Positions 22,513-33,785 of a stretch of DNA of 64,000 nucleotides are shown in pieces; position 1 is the stretch's first letter, and the number at the start of each line of letters is the position of its first letter. The position numbers and the translations under genes are program-made. The notes below the pieces were generated by a model, which saw nothing but the letters and a program-made list of their open reading frames with translations, was not told where the DNA came from and searched no databases. Source of the DNA: Aedes albopictus (taxonomy: Eukaryota > Arthropoda > Insecta > Diptera > Culicidae); the NCBI RefSeq assembly GCF_035046485.1, contig NC_085136.1, positions 82,415,734 to 82,479,733 on the forward strand, written 5' to 3'.

Positions 22513-23322
22513 CAAGGATGGGATCATTTATTTGCAATCAGTTACATTCACTTGCTGTTAACTCGCTTCAGGAACATCATAGCGAAAATCAATGTATGGA
22601 ACACTTTTTTATTTTTGTTTTACCTGAAACTTTGTAAAACATTGTACTAGGGTAGCATCAATAATTAAATCAACAGAAGGCAGCAAACTTAACTCTCCAT
22701 GGCGTGAATGTAATTTACATTCACCGCGTCAAATATAATAAACTAGCTGTCCCGGCAAACTTTGTCTTGCCGTCTTGTGGTGGTTTGTCAACTGTTGAGA
22801 TCAAAATAGCACCGCACTCTAGATTGGTGTCATTTCGATCGTGTTGATTTCCTTCCCAGCTCATGAAAAATCAGTACTTTATCAATTTTCTTACTTTTCT
22901 AGTTGATTTTTGTAACTTTTTGTACATATAAACACAGTCACCATGAATACGAACCGAACCGTGCAAGAAACATGCTGATTGGTTCATCCGTTCTTGAGTT
23001 TTGATGCCTCAAAGGAACTTCAAACTCATTTATATATATATAGATTAATATTAATATTAATATTAATATTAATATTAATATTAATATTAATATTATTATT
23101 AATATTAATATTAATATTATTAATACTTAAAAATCTTTGACCGCGTGGAGAGTTGTTTCACAGCTCACACGTATGCCTGTGCGACCCTTATGTTATTCGG
23201 AAAACTTTCAGATAAAACTACAAGGTTAAATTCATCCATGCATTATTTTTTGATAGAATGCTCTTGAACTGAGATAGTAGCAAGTGAATGTAAATCTTTG
23301 TGAATGAATGATCCCATCCCTG
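22513..23322. mobile_element. 810-bp hAT-type MITE with exact 8-bp duplication
   Basis: GTTATAGG occurs immediately on both sides (22505-22512 and 23323-23330). Inverted ends of about 44 bp begin CAAGGATGGGATCATTTATT and CAGGGATGGGATCATTCATT and share TTACATTCACTTGCT. An 8-bp duplication and CA-rich G ends fit the hAT superfamily. There is no transposase; the interior includes an older interspersed repeat and an ATATTA microsatellite. Confidence 0.88.
22741..23128 (+). repeat. Interspersed repeat ending in (ATATTA)n microsatellite
   Basis: It begins AACTAGCTGTCCCGGCAAAC, a repeat start I recognise from many arthropods, and ends in ATTTATATATATATAG followed by about 85 bp of ATATTA units (23040-23128). 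It is nested inside the hAT-type MITE. The superfamily is uncertain. Confidence 0.55.
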
Positions 23323-24289
23323 GTTATAGGTGTATGATGGTGTTATAGGGGTCTCAGGGCGTTTCAGAAGCGCTCTGGGATATTCGGGGTTTTTGGAGAG
23401 TTCCAGGCGATTTTATTGACTTAAAGGCTCTCAAGGGTTTCGCAGGCGTTCATGAAAGTCTCAGATGCACTCAAGGAGTTTCAAGGAGACTCAGGGGCAG
23501 TATTTCTGGTGCATTCTGGGGGATTCCACTAGGTTTCAGGGGGTGTCAGGGACGTATCAAGGATATTCAGAGTGGAACTCCTGTGATTGGTTTTAGGGTT
23601 ATTTTCCGAGATATTTCATTTGGTTTCTTCGGACCCGTTCCGAAACCCCCTGAAACCACCTTAAACGCCTTGAAATGCCAGAAAATCCTCTTGAACTCCT
23701 GCTAAAACTCCATTAAATGTGTAATCAAACCTCCTGAAACACCTTGAATCATTTCAATCGCTGAAACATCCCTGAAATTTCCTTGAAAGCTCCCTGAAAC
23801 CTTGAGTATCCACTTCCAAACCTTCTTGGAGCGCCATGACGCACCTAAAACCCCCTAAAACAAATTGAAACGCAATCAAACCCCTCTGAAGCATACCTGG
23901 AACCTCCATGAGAACAACCTACAACCTCCGAGACCATTTCTAAATCTCCCTGAAGCCTCTGAAACCAACCCCCTACCCTGAACCCCACCCCCGAACCCAA
24001 CAGAAACTCCTTCGGAACCTTTTCGAAAGCCCCTGAAAAGCCTTGATTTCCAGAGTGAACCGTTCAACAATTAGCGAAAATCGGGCAATAATAAGATTTA
24101 GAATTCATACTTTGTAACTACCGAGGCTTACAGGCTGATATTCAGCCACAGTGTCTCCCATTTACGCTCATCTCAGCCCTCCTCTCCCACGTAGACTTTT
24201 GTCCATACAAAAAAAATGAAAATATATATGACCCATAGACATTGGCGAGACTCCCCCTCCCACCTTCGAGTTGAAGTAGTTTACGGACG

Positions 24290-25078
24290 GGTCCTGGCTC
24301 CCGGGAACAAGCTCAGTAGTATGAGACTTCTCGAACTAGATCTCAAGGCCAGCATCGAGTTGAGGGTCACCAATGGCTACCCCGAATAGTTTGTTAGCAC
24401 TTGTGGAATAATTGCTTATGAAGGCAAACATCGACGACCTGTATAGCGGCGATGTTATTGCCGTAGCTATGCAGAAATACCAAGACGATCTCTACCTAGG
24501 AACGGTTGCCGACCAGTGTACTGGCGGATAATCTGACACTGAACAAGGATATTAAGCCACATAAGCAAACGTGTTACGGTAATCTCTTCCGGTCAGCCAA
24601 CACGAATCCCTGCAGCCTAAAAAAGTAGGTAGTTATGGTAAAGACGGTTTCCCTCACATCCCCTCTTCGAGATGTTCCAAAAGTTTGTGAAAACATTGTT
24701 CCCGCACGACGACACACAACCTCCAAATCAGTGGCCATGATAGCGCTTCAAAAGAAGCAAAGGGAAGTCCGCTACTGCGCTATTGTCAAGCTAGACGTAG
24801 ACAGCCAGTGTTATCAAGGCAGCCATTGAGAGCATCATACACCATCAAGGAGTCCCGGAAGGTCTATGCCGGAATCGAGAGGGCCACTTTCGAACCAAGG
24901 TGCTCCTTGACGACACCGAAAAAGGAGAGAAGAGCCACAAAACCTCTGCAGGTGTACCTCCTGGGATCAATCCTGGGCATGGTATTATGAAACGCGGCGT
25001 ATGGCGGCTTATTAAGGTTCACATTACCACCTGGTTGGCTTTGCCGACGACTTTTCGTTTGTGGTATACGGTGAGTAA
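24290..25078 (+). pseudogene. R1-clade reverse transcriptase relic
   Basis: Protein similarity is spread over shifted frames. It includes IVKLDVDSQCYQG (24780-24820, the palm motif normally ending in NAFNSA), EGLCRIERAT-like sequence at 24855-24890, VLLDDTEKGEKSHKTSAGVP (24900-24960), then PGSILGMVLWNAAYGGLL after a shift (24955-25015), and LALPTT.. in place of GFADD (25040). This order matches the R1-group LINE palm, where the protein would copy RNA into target DNA. At least three frameshifts and lost catalytic residues make it dead. The 24290-24620 part is very eroded and assigned only by position. Confidence 0.65.
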
Positions 25079-25079
25079 T

Positions 25080-25998
25080 GCGACCGAAATGAGTTGCATT
25101 ATGAGCCATAATGCAATTGTTTAATTCAGTAACGATAACTAGGCCGTAATAATACTGAAACGGCAAGTGAAAAACAATTTTTATAGTGCAGAGCTGCAAA
25201 AGTGTAATGCAGAGCAACTCAAAAAAGTGTAAGAGTGTAACGGCAGGGAAAATAAGATAGTGGTTTATTTAAACACAGCTCTGGTCCCCGAAAGGTGATC
25301 ATATCCTTCTGAAACACTGTTTACCTCCTCTCCCAGCTAGTGGAGTCAACGGCTACAATGACACCACCACACAGCTGGAACTCCAACAAACCAAAACCAT
25401 TAATCATTCCGCGCGTACACAGCACACGCGTGCATGCATAAGGCATCGTTCGTTATCTAATGCATGGTAAAATTGGAGGCAACGAGAGATCAACTGATAG
25501 TGGCTCCACACGCGAATTCGGATAAATCATTGATGCGATCATCAGTCAAAGGGACTGTCGATAAACCACCGAAGCTCTTAATCTATCTAGGTCACTTAGT
25601 CGTTTAGGCGCGCGCTGGCTGTAGCCTGTGTGTATTGCGTGTACTCTGTACACCCACATCAATTTCCATTGACATTTGTGACAAATTGATAGGCCACACG
25701 CCCGCCATTGGCTAAAAGCTTCGGGCCACAACATAGTGCCAGCCAGCCAGCGGTGCGGTTTGTTCGTTTAGATCCGCTCCGAGCGAGCGTTATCAATTTG
25801 CGATTCATCCAACCTTGCCCGCATAATTCGATGCAGTTCGTTAAAGTATCAAGCCAATCAACCCGGTTGAATAGGGAAAGTCGATTTAGATTTGTTCCAC
25901 CATTTGGGCACCAATCGGAACGAAAATGATTTCATCGATATCAACAAGAGCGACAATTATGCAATTATCATTTTTTCCCATTCTCTCCTGTAAGCAGT
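25080..25998. other. Unassigned DNA left of the TTAA foldback element
   Basis: No coding domains. At 25639-25653 lies GTGTACTCTGTACAC, one base from the palindrome GTGTACTSAGTACAC found inside the neighbouring element, so an older related fragment may be present. Confidence 0.35.
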
Positions 25999-26209
25999 TT
26001 AACCCACCATCAGTCGCATCAAAAAAAGTTACACGAGCGGTCGCGTCGTGTACTCAGTACACGGCATACGCTTTCAATTATGGTTTATATGCTTTACTAG
26101 ATACAATGTTGGTGTCTTTGGCAAAAATGTCCAACTGGATAATGGGCGTCTGATAGTAGACATGTGGAACCGGTCAACACGATCTGGTCCTGTCCCGGGT
26201 GTCGGAATG

Positions 26210-27640
26210 GCCCTCGCGGGAACCTGTTTCGTGGACATTTCAGTTATGGCACCAAAACTAGGCATGCGACGGCTCCATCTTCATGATTTTTCATGTACAT
26301 CATCTTAGTAACCGTGGAAAGTACCAGTGCCCTTCCTTGGCCAACTCGTGGCCACCGGAATGTGCCCTGGAGGAACCTGTTTCGAGGACATTTTGACCAT
26401 GACACCAAAACTAGGCATGCGACAACTCTATCTTCATGATTTTCCATATCAATCATCTTAGTAGCCATGAAAATGACTAGTGACCTCCCTGGCCAACCCG
26501 TGGCCACCGGAATATGCCCTGGAGGAACCGGTTTCGAGGACATTTCGACCATGACACCAAAACTAGGCATGCGACGGCTCTATCTTCATGATTTTCCATA
26601 TCAATCATCATAGTAACCATGAAAATGACTAGTGACCTCCCTGGCCAGCCCATGGCCATCGGAATATGCCCTGGAGGAACCTGTTTCGATGACATTTTGA
26701 CCATGACGCCAAAACTAGGCATGCGACGGCTCTATCTTCATGATTTTCCATATCAATCATCATAGTAACCATGAAAATGACTAGTGGCCTCTCTGGCCAA
26801 CCCGTGGCCACCGGAATGTGCCCTGGAGGAACCTGTTTCGAGGACATTTTGACCATGACACCAAAACTAAGCATGCGACGGCCCTATCTTCATGATTTTC
26901 CATATCAATCATCTTAGTAGCCATGAAAATGACTAGTGACCTCCCTGACCAACCCGTGGCCACCGCAATGTGCCCTGGAGGAACCTGTTTCGAGGACATT
27001 TTGACCATGACACCAAAACTAGGCATGCGACGGCTCTATCTTCATGATTTTCCATATCCATCATTTTAGTAACCATAAAAAGGACCAGTGATCTCCCTGG
27101 CCAACCCGTGGCCACCGGAATGTGCCCTGGAGGAACCTGTTTCGGCTTTGACGCCAAAACTAGGCATGCGACGTCTTTATCTTCATGATTTACCATATTC
27201 ATCATCTTAGTAACCATGAAAAGGACCAGTGACCTCCCTGACCATCCCGTGGTCACCGGAATGTACCCTGGAGGAACCTGTTACGTGGACATTTTGACCA
27301 TGACGCCCAAACTAGGCATACGACGTCTTTATCTTCATGATTTTCCATATCCATCATCTTAGTAATAATAAAAAAGGACCAGTGACCTCCCTGGCCATTC
27401 CGTGGCCATCGGAATGTACCCTGGGGGAATCTGTTTCGAAGGCATTTTGACCATGACGCCAAAACTAGGCATGCGACTACGTAATTTTTCTTATCCATTG
27501 TCTTAGTTACCGTTACTGGTTCAGTGACCTTCCTGGCCAACCCGTGGTCACCGGACTTTGCCTTGAAGGAACCTGTTTTGAGAACAATTTTGACCAAGGT
27601 GCTAAAACTAGGCATGCAATGGCTCTATCTTTTTGATGTT
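26210..27640 (-). repeat. 152-bp tandem array, left arm (about 10 units)
   Basis: The anchor AACTAGGCATGCGAC recurs near 26256, 26409, 26560, 26712, 26864, 27016, 27158, 27309, 27462 and 27606, mostly 152 bp apart, with shorter units toward the right. Each unit contains GGAGGAACCTGTTTCGAGG and CTTCATGATTTTCCATAT. Since 152 is not divisible by 3, the 81-codon frames repeated along the minus strand shift unit by unit and are not a gene. Confidence 0.9.
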
Positions 27641-27654
27641 ATATATCTTGGGTA

Positions 27655-28038
27655 AATCGCCAATTGTTACACACCTTGAAAACTCGCCAATTGGGTTCTT
27701 TAGGGGTACCCGGATTATTTCATAATCGGATTCTCCGCCCCAAAATTAGTCTAAATTCAAAATTTCATAATTTTTGGAGTCCAGGAACTATTTTTAAAAT
27801 GCATTTAAAGTTTGTATGGGGAAATTTTTAAAACTGTTTTGTTAATTTGACCTTCAAAACAAAGGTATTGGAATCCAATAAATTGACGTAATACTCAGAA
27901 AAATGAGCTCTTTCGCTTAGGCTATAGAAAAAAGCAATATTTTATTCATTAAACAACCCAATTGTTGCACATCCCATAAGAAAAGCATGGAGTGTGCAAC
28001 AATCAACGAGTTTTTAAGGTTTGCAATAATTGGCGATT
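27655..28038. mobile_element. 384-bp TA-flanked MITE
   Basis: Ends are AATCGCCAATTGTTACACAC and, inward from the right, AATCGCCAATTATTGCAAAC, then CTT.AAAACTCG in both, bordered by TA (27653-27654, 28039-28040). It sits in a decayed unit of the 152-bp array, which resumes at GTAACCGTGAAAAAGACCAG. It fits a Tc1/mariner-type MITE. Confidence 0.75.
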
Positions 28039-28312
28039 TAGTAACCGTGAAAAAGACCAGCGCTCACAGTTCCTACTCTATATGAGGGCGGTCATACATA
28101 TGATTTTCACTTATAGCATGATGGATCTGTTAATTTAATGTATACTTGCCTCCCAAAAGCGTTTTTTGTATTGTTTATAAAAAATGGGTTCAATCTTATT
28201 TTTAGTTTTGTAATTCTCGAGTAGAAAGAAATAAAAAATAGTTTTTTTGCTTCACGGAGCCGAATTTTGTAGCTTGTAGTTTTGTAGTTTTGATTACCAA
28301 ATGATTTGCATA

Positions 28313-29941
28313 CAGTCATACCTTGGTATAACGTAGCCTCGATATTAAGTAACTTAATATTACGTAACCTTCATCTCAATATAAGTGGAAATGGCAATTA
28401 TGCGACTGAATCAAGGTTATACCAGTATAATCTTAATTTGATTCTATAATTGCTCATTTCCACTTTAAATCAACCTTAAGTTTGCATGTAAAGTAATGAT
28501 TGCTCTAAATACACCGTATAGCTGCATGCAATAAGGCTTCAGCACCGTGGTTACTTGGGATGGCACACCATTTTGACGTTTGGCGGTGCGATAACTCCAA
28601 ATTTGTTGCACTTACCTGACTTACAGGTAAAAAGCATTGCAGTTAAACCATTCGCACCAACTGAACGTCTACTGCAGTATACTGTACTTATTCTTGACAT
28701 ATCATTCCTACTGAAGCATACATAGCCTTGAAACTCCAAAAGACATGACAGGAGACAGCAGTGGAAGCAAATTCGGTTTCATGCGATACTGCGAGTTATA
28801 ACGCCGGGGCAAGTCTTAGAAGAACCCCGCAGAAAATCGCTTAACAAATTCTGTGATAAATCCCTAGTGAAATTTCTTGTTATTTTTCTGGTGAAATTCC
28901 GTGATATATCCCCAGATGAATTTCTACCGAAATATGCAAAGGTATTCTTGGTATAATTCCTAAAGGAATTCATGGATTAATCACATGAATAATTTATGTA
29001 GAAATGCCAGGTGAAGTACCAAAGGGAATTTCTGGAGGAATTCGAAGGAAACTTCTAGAGGAATCACAGCAAGAATCCATGGAAAAGGGAAAATTCCGGA
29101 AGGAATCATTAAAAGAAGTGCTTTGAAAAAAAAAAAATGAGGCATCCCTAGAGTAATTCAACAGGGTTTCCTGGAACCAGAAATCTTTGATTGAATCTCT
29201 GAAGAAATTCCTGGTAGGTTTTGCGAAATCTTAGCATGAATTTTCGGAAGAATTACCGGTGAAATCCCTGGTAAAATTTTATAAGAGAGTTCAAAATGTG
29301 CAGAATAAGTTCCAGCAAATTCTAGCAAATACTTCTTGAGCAGGAATAGTTTATGTATTAGAGCATTGCAGGTATGACTGGGAGAATCCCAGTAGAAATG
29401 TTTAAGGGAATGTCAGGATGAATCCTTGCAAATATCCCTGGAATCCCATGAGGAATCCTAGAGAAACCCCATGGGAAATTCCCGGAGTAATCATATCGAG
29501 CACTTTTGGAGTAATTTCAAAGCCATTTTTAGAGAAATTCTAGCAGATTTAAGCCAGTAGGAGTAAATGGAAAAGTTTGAAACTCCTGGGTGAATTTCCG
29601 AGTGAATTTTGGAGGAATCCCAAGAGGATCAGAAATTTTGCATTTTCCACTGCTGTAAATGAAATGATGTATACTCCAACGCAACCTGCTAGGGGATTTA
29701 CTTATAATCACATGAACAGATAATGTTTGACGCTTGAGCAGTTCGAGATGTAAAAATGGAAAAGAATCTTGTTTTATGCGATATTGGTTTAAATAGTTGG
29801 ATTTAAAAAGGTATGCTATAAAATTGACATTTGAAGATAGGTATATAAAATACAACGATCAAAAAACATGTAAGAAAGGCTGAAATCATTGTTGGGTGAA
29901 TAATATAATTTTTGTTGTTAGGTTATATCGAGGTATGACTG
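28313..29941. mobile_element. 1.63-kb pogo-like MITE carrying a GAATTCC block
   Basis: Ends are CAGTCATACCTTGGTATAAC and, inward from the right, CAGTCATACCTCGATATAAC, bordered by TA (28311-28312, 29942-29943). CAGTC..CC.CGATATAACG-like ends are typical of the pogo/Tigger branch of Tc1/mariner. The middle (28780-29650) is a degenerate GAATTCC-type array; no transposase remains. Confidence 0.75.
28780..29650. repeat. Degenerate GAATTCC-type array
   Basis: Irregular units such as GAATTTCTGGAGGAATTC and AAATCCCTGGTAAAATT. It is looser than the block at 1.4-3.2 kb. Confidence 0.6.
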
Positions 29942-30689
29942 TATACTGATATTAGTTTGAGCGATCCACGGTACTCACAGCTGCTTAAGAATAGTGAAAT
30001 GTTATGTATAGAGAGGGTAAAAGCTGTCAGTTTTCAGTGCATTAAAGGTACGACTCTTAAGTGACTAATCTAGTCGCAAACGGTCGCAGCTGAACTCGTC
30101 AGTAAATTATTGTTTTATATTATAGGGAAGCTTTACAAAATAACGTCTGAAGAAATCCTCTTACGATCTTACCATTTTTCCGGCTTGTTTAAAATTTTCA
30201 GTTTTTTAGACTTAGTTGAAAAATCATAAGCCAGTCACACTTATACAAATAAGATGATAAAGTATAGCATCTAAATTTTACATTCACATTATTTTCAACC
30301 ATATAAGAATCGAACACAATCAACTAAATACATGCTGAATGGTAGAGTAATGAATGCAAACGACTGAAATTTAAAAAAAATCAATAAACTTTATGTTACC
30401 ACAATGATATCACAGTTGATTGTGATCAAAGTTTTAGACCTATGGTGGAACCACTGTGCAGCGTCCTTGCATCATGAGAAGTATGCAGTTCGCAAGTTTT
30501 TTTTTGCCTTTCTGGATTTGTGGAAAGTTCAGGTAAGGAATCGCTCAAGAAATGAGGAAGGTTTTGATTTTTCTTGACTCCAGTACGGAACTGAGAAGAA
30601 ACGTTAATTCAAATAGAGCTCTCTGTGTTGAATGTCTTGACCGTACCGATAAAGAAAAAATAATGCACTGAACAGAAATTACTTGAGCG

Positions 30690-31034
30690 ATACCTAGCAT
30701 AAACCCGTGGTCACCGGAACATGTCTTAGAGGACGGCTCTATCTTCATAATTTTTATATTCATTGTCTTGGTAACCGTTACCCCCAGTGGCCACTAGTGT
30801 AACAGGAAGGTCACTGGTCCTATTTTGGTAACGAAGATGAAAAAATACGAAAAAAAAACATGAAGAGCCATAGCATGCCTTTTTTTGGCAACATGGGCAA
30901 AATGTGTTCGGAACAGGTTTCTTTAGGGCAAATTCCAGTGGCCAGAAGTTAACCAGAGGGGTGACTGGCACTGTTTACGATTACAAAGATGATGTACATG
31001 AAATATCATGAAGATAGAAAACCACTATAGCCAC
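30690..31034. repeat. Centre of the 152-bp inverted arrays
   Basis: 30690-30785 is a left-sense remnant (CCCGTGGTCACCGGAACATG, then CGGCTCTATCTTCAT). From about 30790 the units are in the opposite sense (AAGGTCACTGGTCC, GAACAGGTTTCTTTAGGGC). The switch marks the middle of the foldback element. Confidence 0.65.
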
Positions 31035-31300
31035 AGTTGTGAAGGCGTGATTATTCAGTATAAGCATGCTGATGGTGACAGGTTCGATTCGCGGTCGGTA
31101 GAGGAACTTTTCGTGAAGGATTTTTTCTTGACTTCCTTCGTTATAGAGTATCTTTGTGCCTGCCACACGATATACACATGCAAAATGATTATATGCAGAG
31201 GAAGCTCTCAGTTAATGACTCTGGAAGTGCGAATAGAACACTAAGCTGAGAATCAGGCTTCGCCCTAGTACGGACGTTACACAAAAAAGAAAAAAAATTG
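31035..31300 (+). mobile_element. Degenerate Feilai-like SINE in the 152-bp array
   Basis: A B-box-like GGTTCGATTCGCGGTCGG is followed by a diverged body (TATAGAGTATCTTTGTGCCT, ACTCTGGAAGTGC, GAACACTAAGCTGAG) and an A-rich end. The 152-bp array is recognisable on both sides. Confidence 0.65.
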
Positions 31301-31344
31301 AAGATCATGGAGATAGAGCCCTTGCATGGCTGGTAGCCACGGGT

Positions 31345-32320
31345 CAAGGGGGAAGACAGCTTTTGCTCTCGAGACTGATCATGAGTAGCTTTTGAGTAAC
31401 TCTGAGCAACTCGCTTTGCTCGGAGTTACACACAGCGTTAGCCTAGGCGTTAGCTGTACATGGAAACCATAGGATTTGTTTATTTACGCTGCGAAAAATA
31501 TCCGTACCGCTAGCAGGGTATCAGGAAACCTCATCGATGTTTGTGTTTATTTCTTGTTTAAATGTTGCAAAATATAATTAATTCTACAATTCCGTGAACC
31601 AAATCTGGCACAAATAAAAGAAGATGTTCTTTCTGGTGGTTTATGTTTCTAAGAAGTTGTGCACCGGATTTCACCTACGGGTGTGAAAAAGGATTGTCTG
31701 CAATATGCAGAACTCAGCTTGTAACTGACTAGGAGTTAAAAAGAAAGACTACATCGTTTTACATAGATTTTACGATCACTGACATCGAACAACGGACAAC
31801 ACACGAAACGTATAGTGTTTCAGTGGAGAATTTTTCATTTGAAATTTTCACCGACTGGAGCGGGGAATTCGAACCCATACTCCAAGGCTTACGAAACGGT
31901 TCGACGACGACCACTAATCACGAAGCTCACAAGTTTTCACTAGAGTTTCGTTGTTTCGTTCATGTTTCTGTGAGCCCGGGAAATGCCGGGCGCCGGAAAA
32001 ACTGACTTTGAGATATGTAGGAGGAGCACGTGCCTCTGATACGTATGTAGCTCTTGGTCATTATGAGTTTGAAGAATGTCGTGTCATATGTAGCAGAGCT
32101 CACGTTTCCTACTCCCAAGTCCCATCATCTTAGATTTTATGGCTCAGGATTCAGGCCTAAGACTTCCAATCCAACCAAGTTTGACGGGTCGAATGTTTGG
32201 CATACGTCTGACTACTTGGATCAGCGGAAAATGTTAAAGCAAATTTGGGAGCAACAGGGAGCAACTCACAGTTGCTCGATCAACAAAAGCTTGCTCTGAG
32301 CAAAGCTGTATACCCCCTTG
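31345..32320. mobile_element. 976-bp hAT-type MITE with exact 8-bp duplication
   Basis: CCACGGGT flanks both sides (31337-31344 and 32321-32328) and is itself part of the 152-bp unit. Ends are CAAGGGGGAAGACAGCTTTT and, inward from the right, CAAGGGGGTATACAGCTTTG. The subterminal parts are rich in GAGCAACT and TTGCTC motifs. There is no transposase; open frames of 60-81 codons have no domains. Confidence 0.85.
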
Positions 32321-33370
32321 CCACGGGTTAACCAGAGAGGTCACTCACCGTTTTTTTTTTTGGTTACAAAGATGATGGATATGGAAAATCATGAAAATAG
32401 AGCTGTCACATACCTCGTTTTGTCATCATGGTCAAAATGTCATCGAAACAGGTTAATCCAGGGCACATTCCTGTGGCCACGGGTTGGCCAGGGAAATCAC
32501 TGATCATTTTCATTATTACTAAGATGATGAATATGAAAAATCATGAAGATAAAGTCGTCGCATGCCTAGTTCTGGCGTCATGGTCAAAATGTCCTCGTAA
32601 CAGGTTCCTCCAGGGTATATTCCGGTGGCCACGGGACGGCCAGGCAGGTCACTGGTCCTTTTCATGGTTACTAACATGATGAATATGGAAAATCATGAAG
32701 ATAAAGACGTTGCATGCCTAGTTTTGGCGTCAAAGCCGAAACAGGTTCCTCCAGGGCATATTCCGGTGGCCACGGGTTGACCAGGGAGGTCACTAGTCAT
32801 TTTCATGGTTACTATGATGATTGATATGGAAAATCATGAAGATAGAGCCGTCGCATGCCTAGTTTTGGCGTCATGGTCAAAATGTCATCGAAACAGGTTC
32901 CTCCAGGGTACATTCCTGTGGCCACGGGTTGGCCAGGGAGGTCACTGATCATTTTCATTATTACTAAGATGATGGATATGAAAAATCATGAAGATAAAGT
33001 CGTCGCATGCCTAGTTCTGGCGTCATGGTCAAAATGTCCTTGTAACAGGTTCCTCCAGGGTACATTCCGGTGGCCACGGGACGGCCAGGGAGGTCACTAG
33101 TCATTTTCATGGTTACTAAGATGATTGATATGGAAAATCATGAAGATAGAGCCGTCGCATGCCTAGTTTTGGTGTCATGGTCAAAATGTCCTCGAAACAG
33201 GTTCCTCCAGGGCACATTCCGGTGGCCACGAGTTGGCCAAGGAAGGGCACTGGTACTTTCCACGGTTACTAAGATGATGTACATGAAAAATCATGAAGAT
33301 GGAGCCGTCGCATGCCTAGTTTTGGTGCCATAACTGAAATGTCCACGAAACAGGTTCCCGCGAGGGCCAT
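32321..33370 (+). repeat. 152-bp tandem array, right arm (about 7 clean units)
   Basis: The complement of the left-arm unit, with anchors (GCATGCCTAGTTTTGG and variants) near 32408, 32560, 32710, 32855, 33005, 33157 and 33310. The outermost unit is nearly identical to the outermost left unit. Confidence 0.9.
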
Positions 33371-33514
33371 TCCGACACCCGGGACAGGACCAGATCGTGT
33401 TGACCGGTTCCACATGTCTACTATCAGACGCCCATTATCCAGTTGGACATTTTTGTCGAAGACACTAACATTGTATCTAGTAAAGCATATAAACCATAAT
33501 TGAAAGCGTATGCC

Positions 33515-33785
33515 GTGTACTGAGTACACGACGCGACCGCTCGTGTAACGGTCTGGTTCAAAAAAAAGTTACACGAGCGGTCGCGCCGGTGTACTGAGTA
33601 CACATTCAAAATGTGAGGTTAGAATTACGTATTTTTCGAGTACTTCCCGTGCATTTTTTCGTCTTTTTTCTGCCTTACTAACTAGAAGAAGAGTGGATCT
33701 TGGAATAGGACCAACACCCGGTTCAATTTGGTGCGAATTTCGATTATTTTTTTGCATTTTTCTGAGACGCGTGTACTCAGTACAC
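33515..33785. promoter_or_regulatory. Cluster of GTGTACTSAGTACAC palindromes at the element's right end
   Basis: Three exact 15-bp palindromes at 33515-33529, 33589-33603 and 33771-33785. One lies at the matching left position (26048-26062), and one in each of the 113/114-bp MITEs (18613-18627, 46817-46831). Four of the six are preceded or followed by GAGCGGTCRCG. Position near the termini suggests a transposase-binding site, which is inference. Confidence 0.5.

Larger units (their letters stand above)
21420..24060. repeat. GGTTTCAG-type degenerate array, invaded twice, with strand switch
   Basis: One array of irregular units (GTTTCAGGGG, GTTCCAGGCG) runs from 21420 to 24060 but is split by a SINE (21757-22020) and a hAT-type MITE (22513-23322). 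Units change strand at about 23620 to CCCTGAAACC. The 60-107 codon frames in it are by-products of the repeat. Confidence 0.75.

Noticed and set aside
26244..33333. Series of 81-120 codon frames (MPSFGVMVKMSSKQVPPGH...) repeated every 152 bp
   Set aside because: They repeat with the tandem unit, change frame from unit to unit, end at unit boundaries and overlap their own inverted copies. A repeat by-product is more likely than a gene family.
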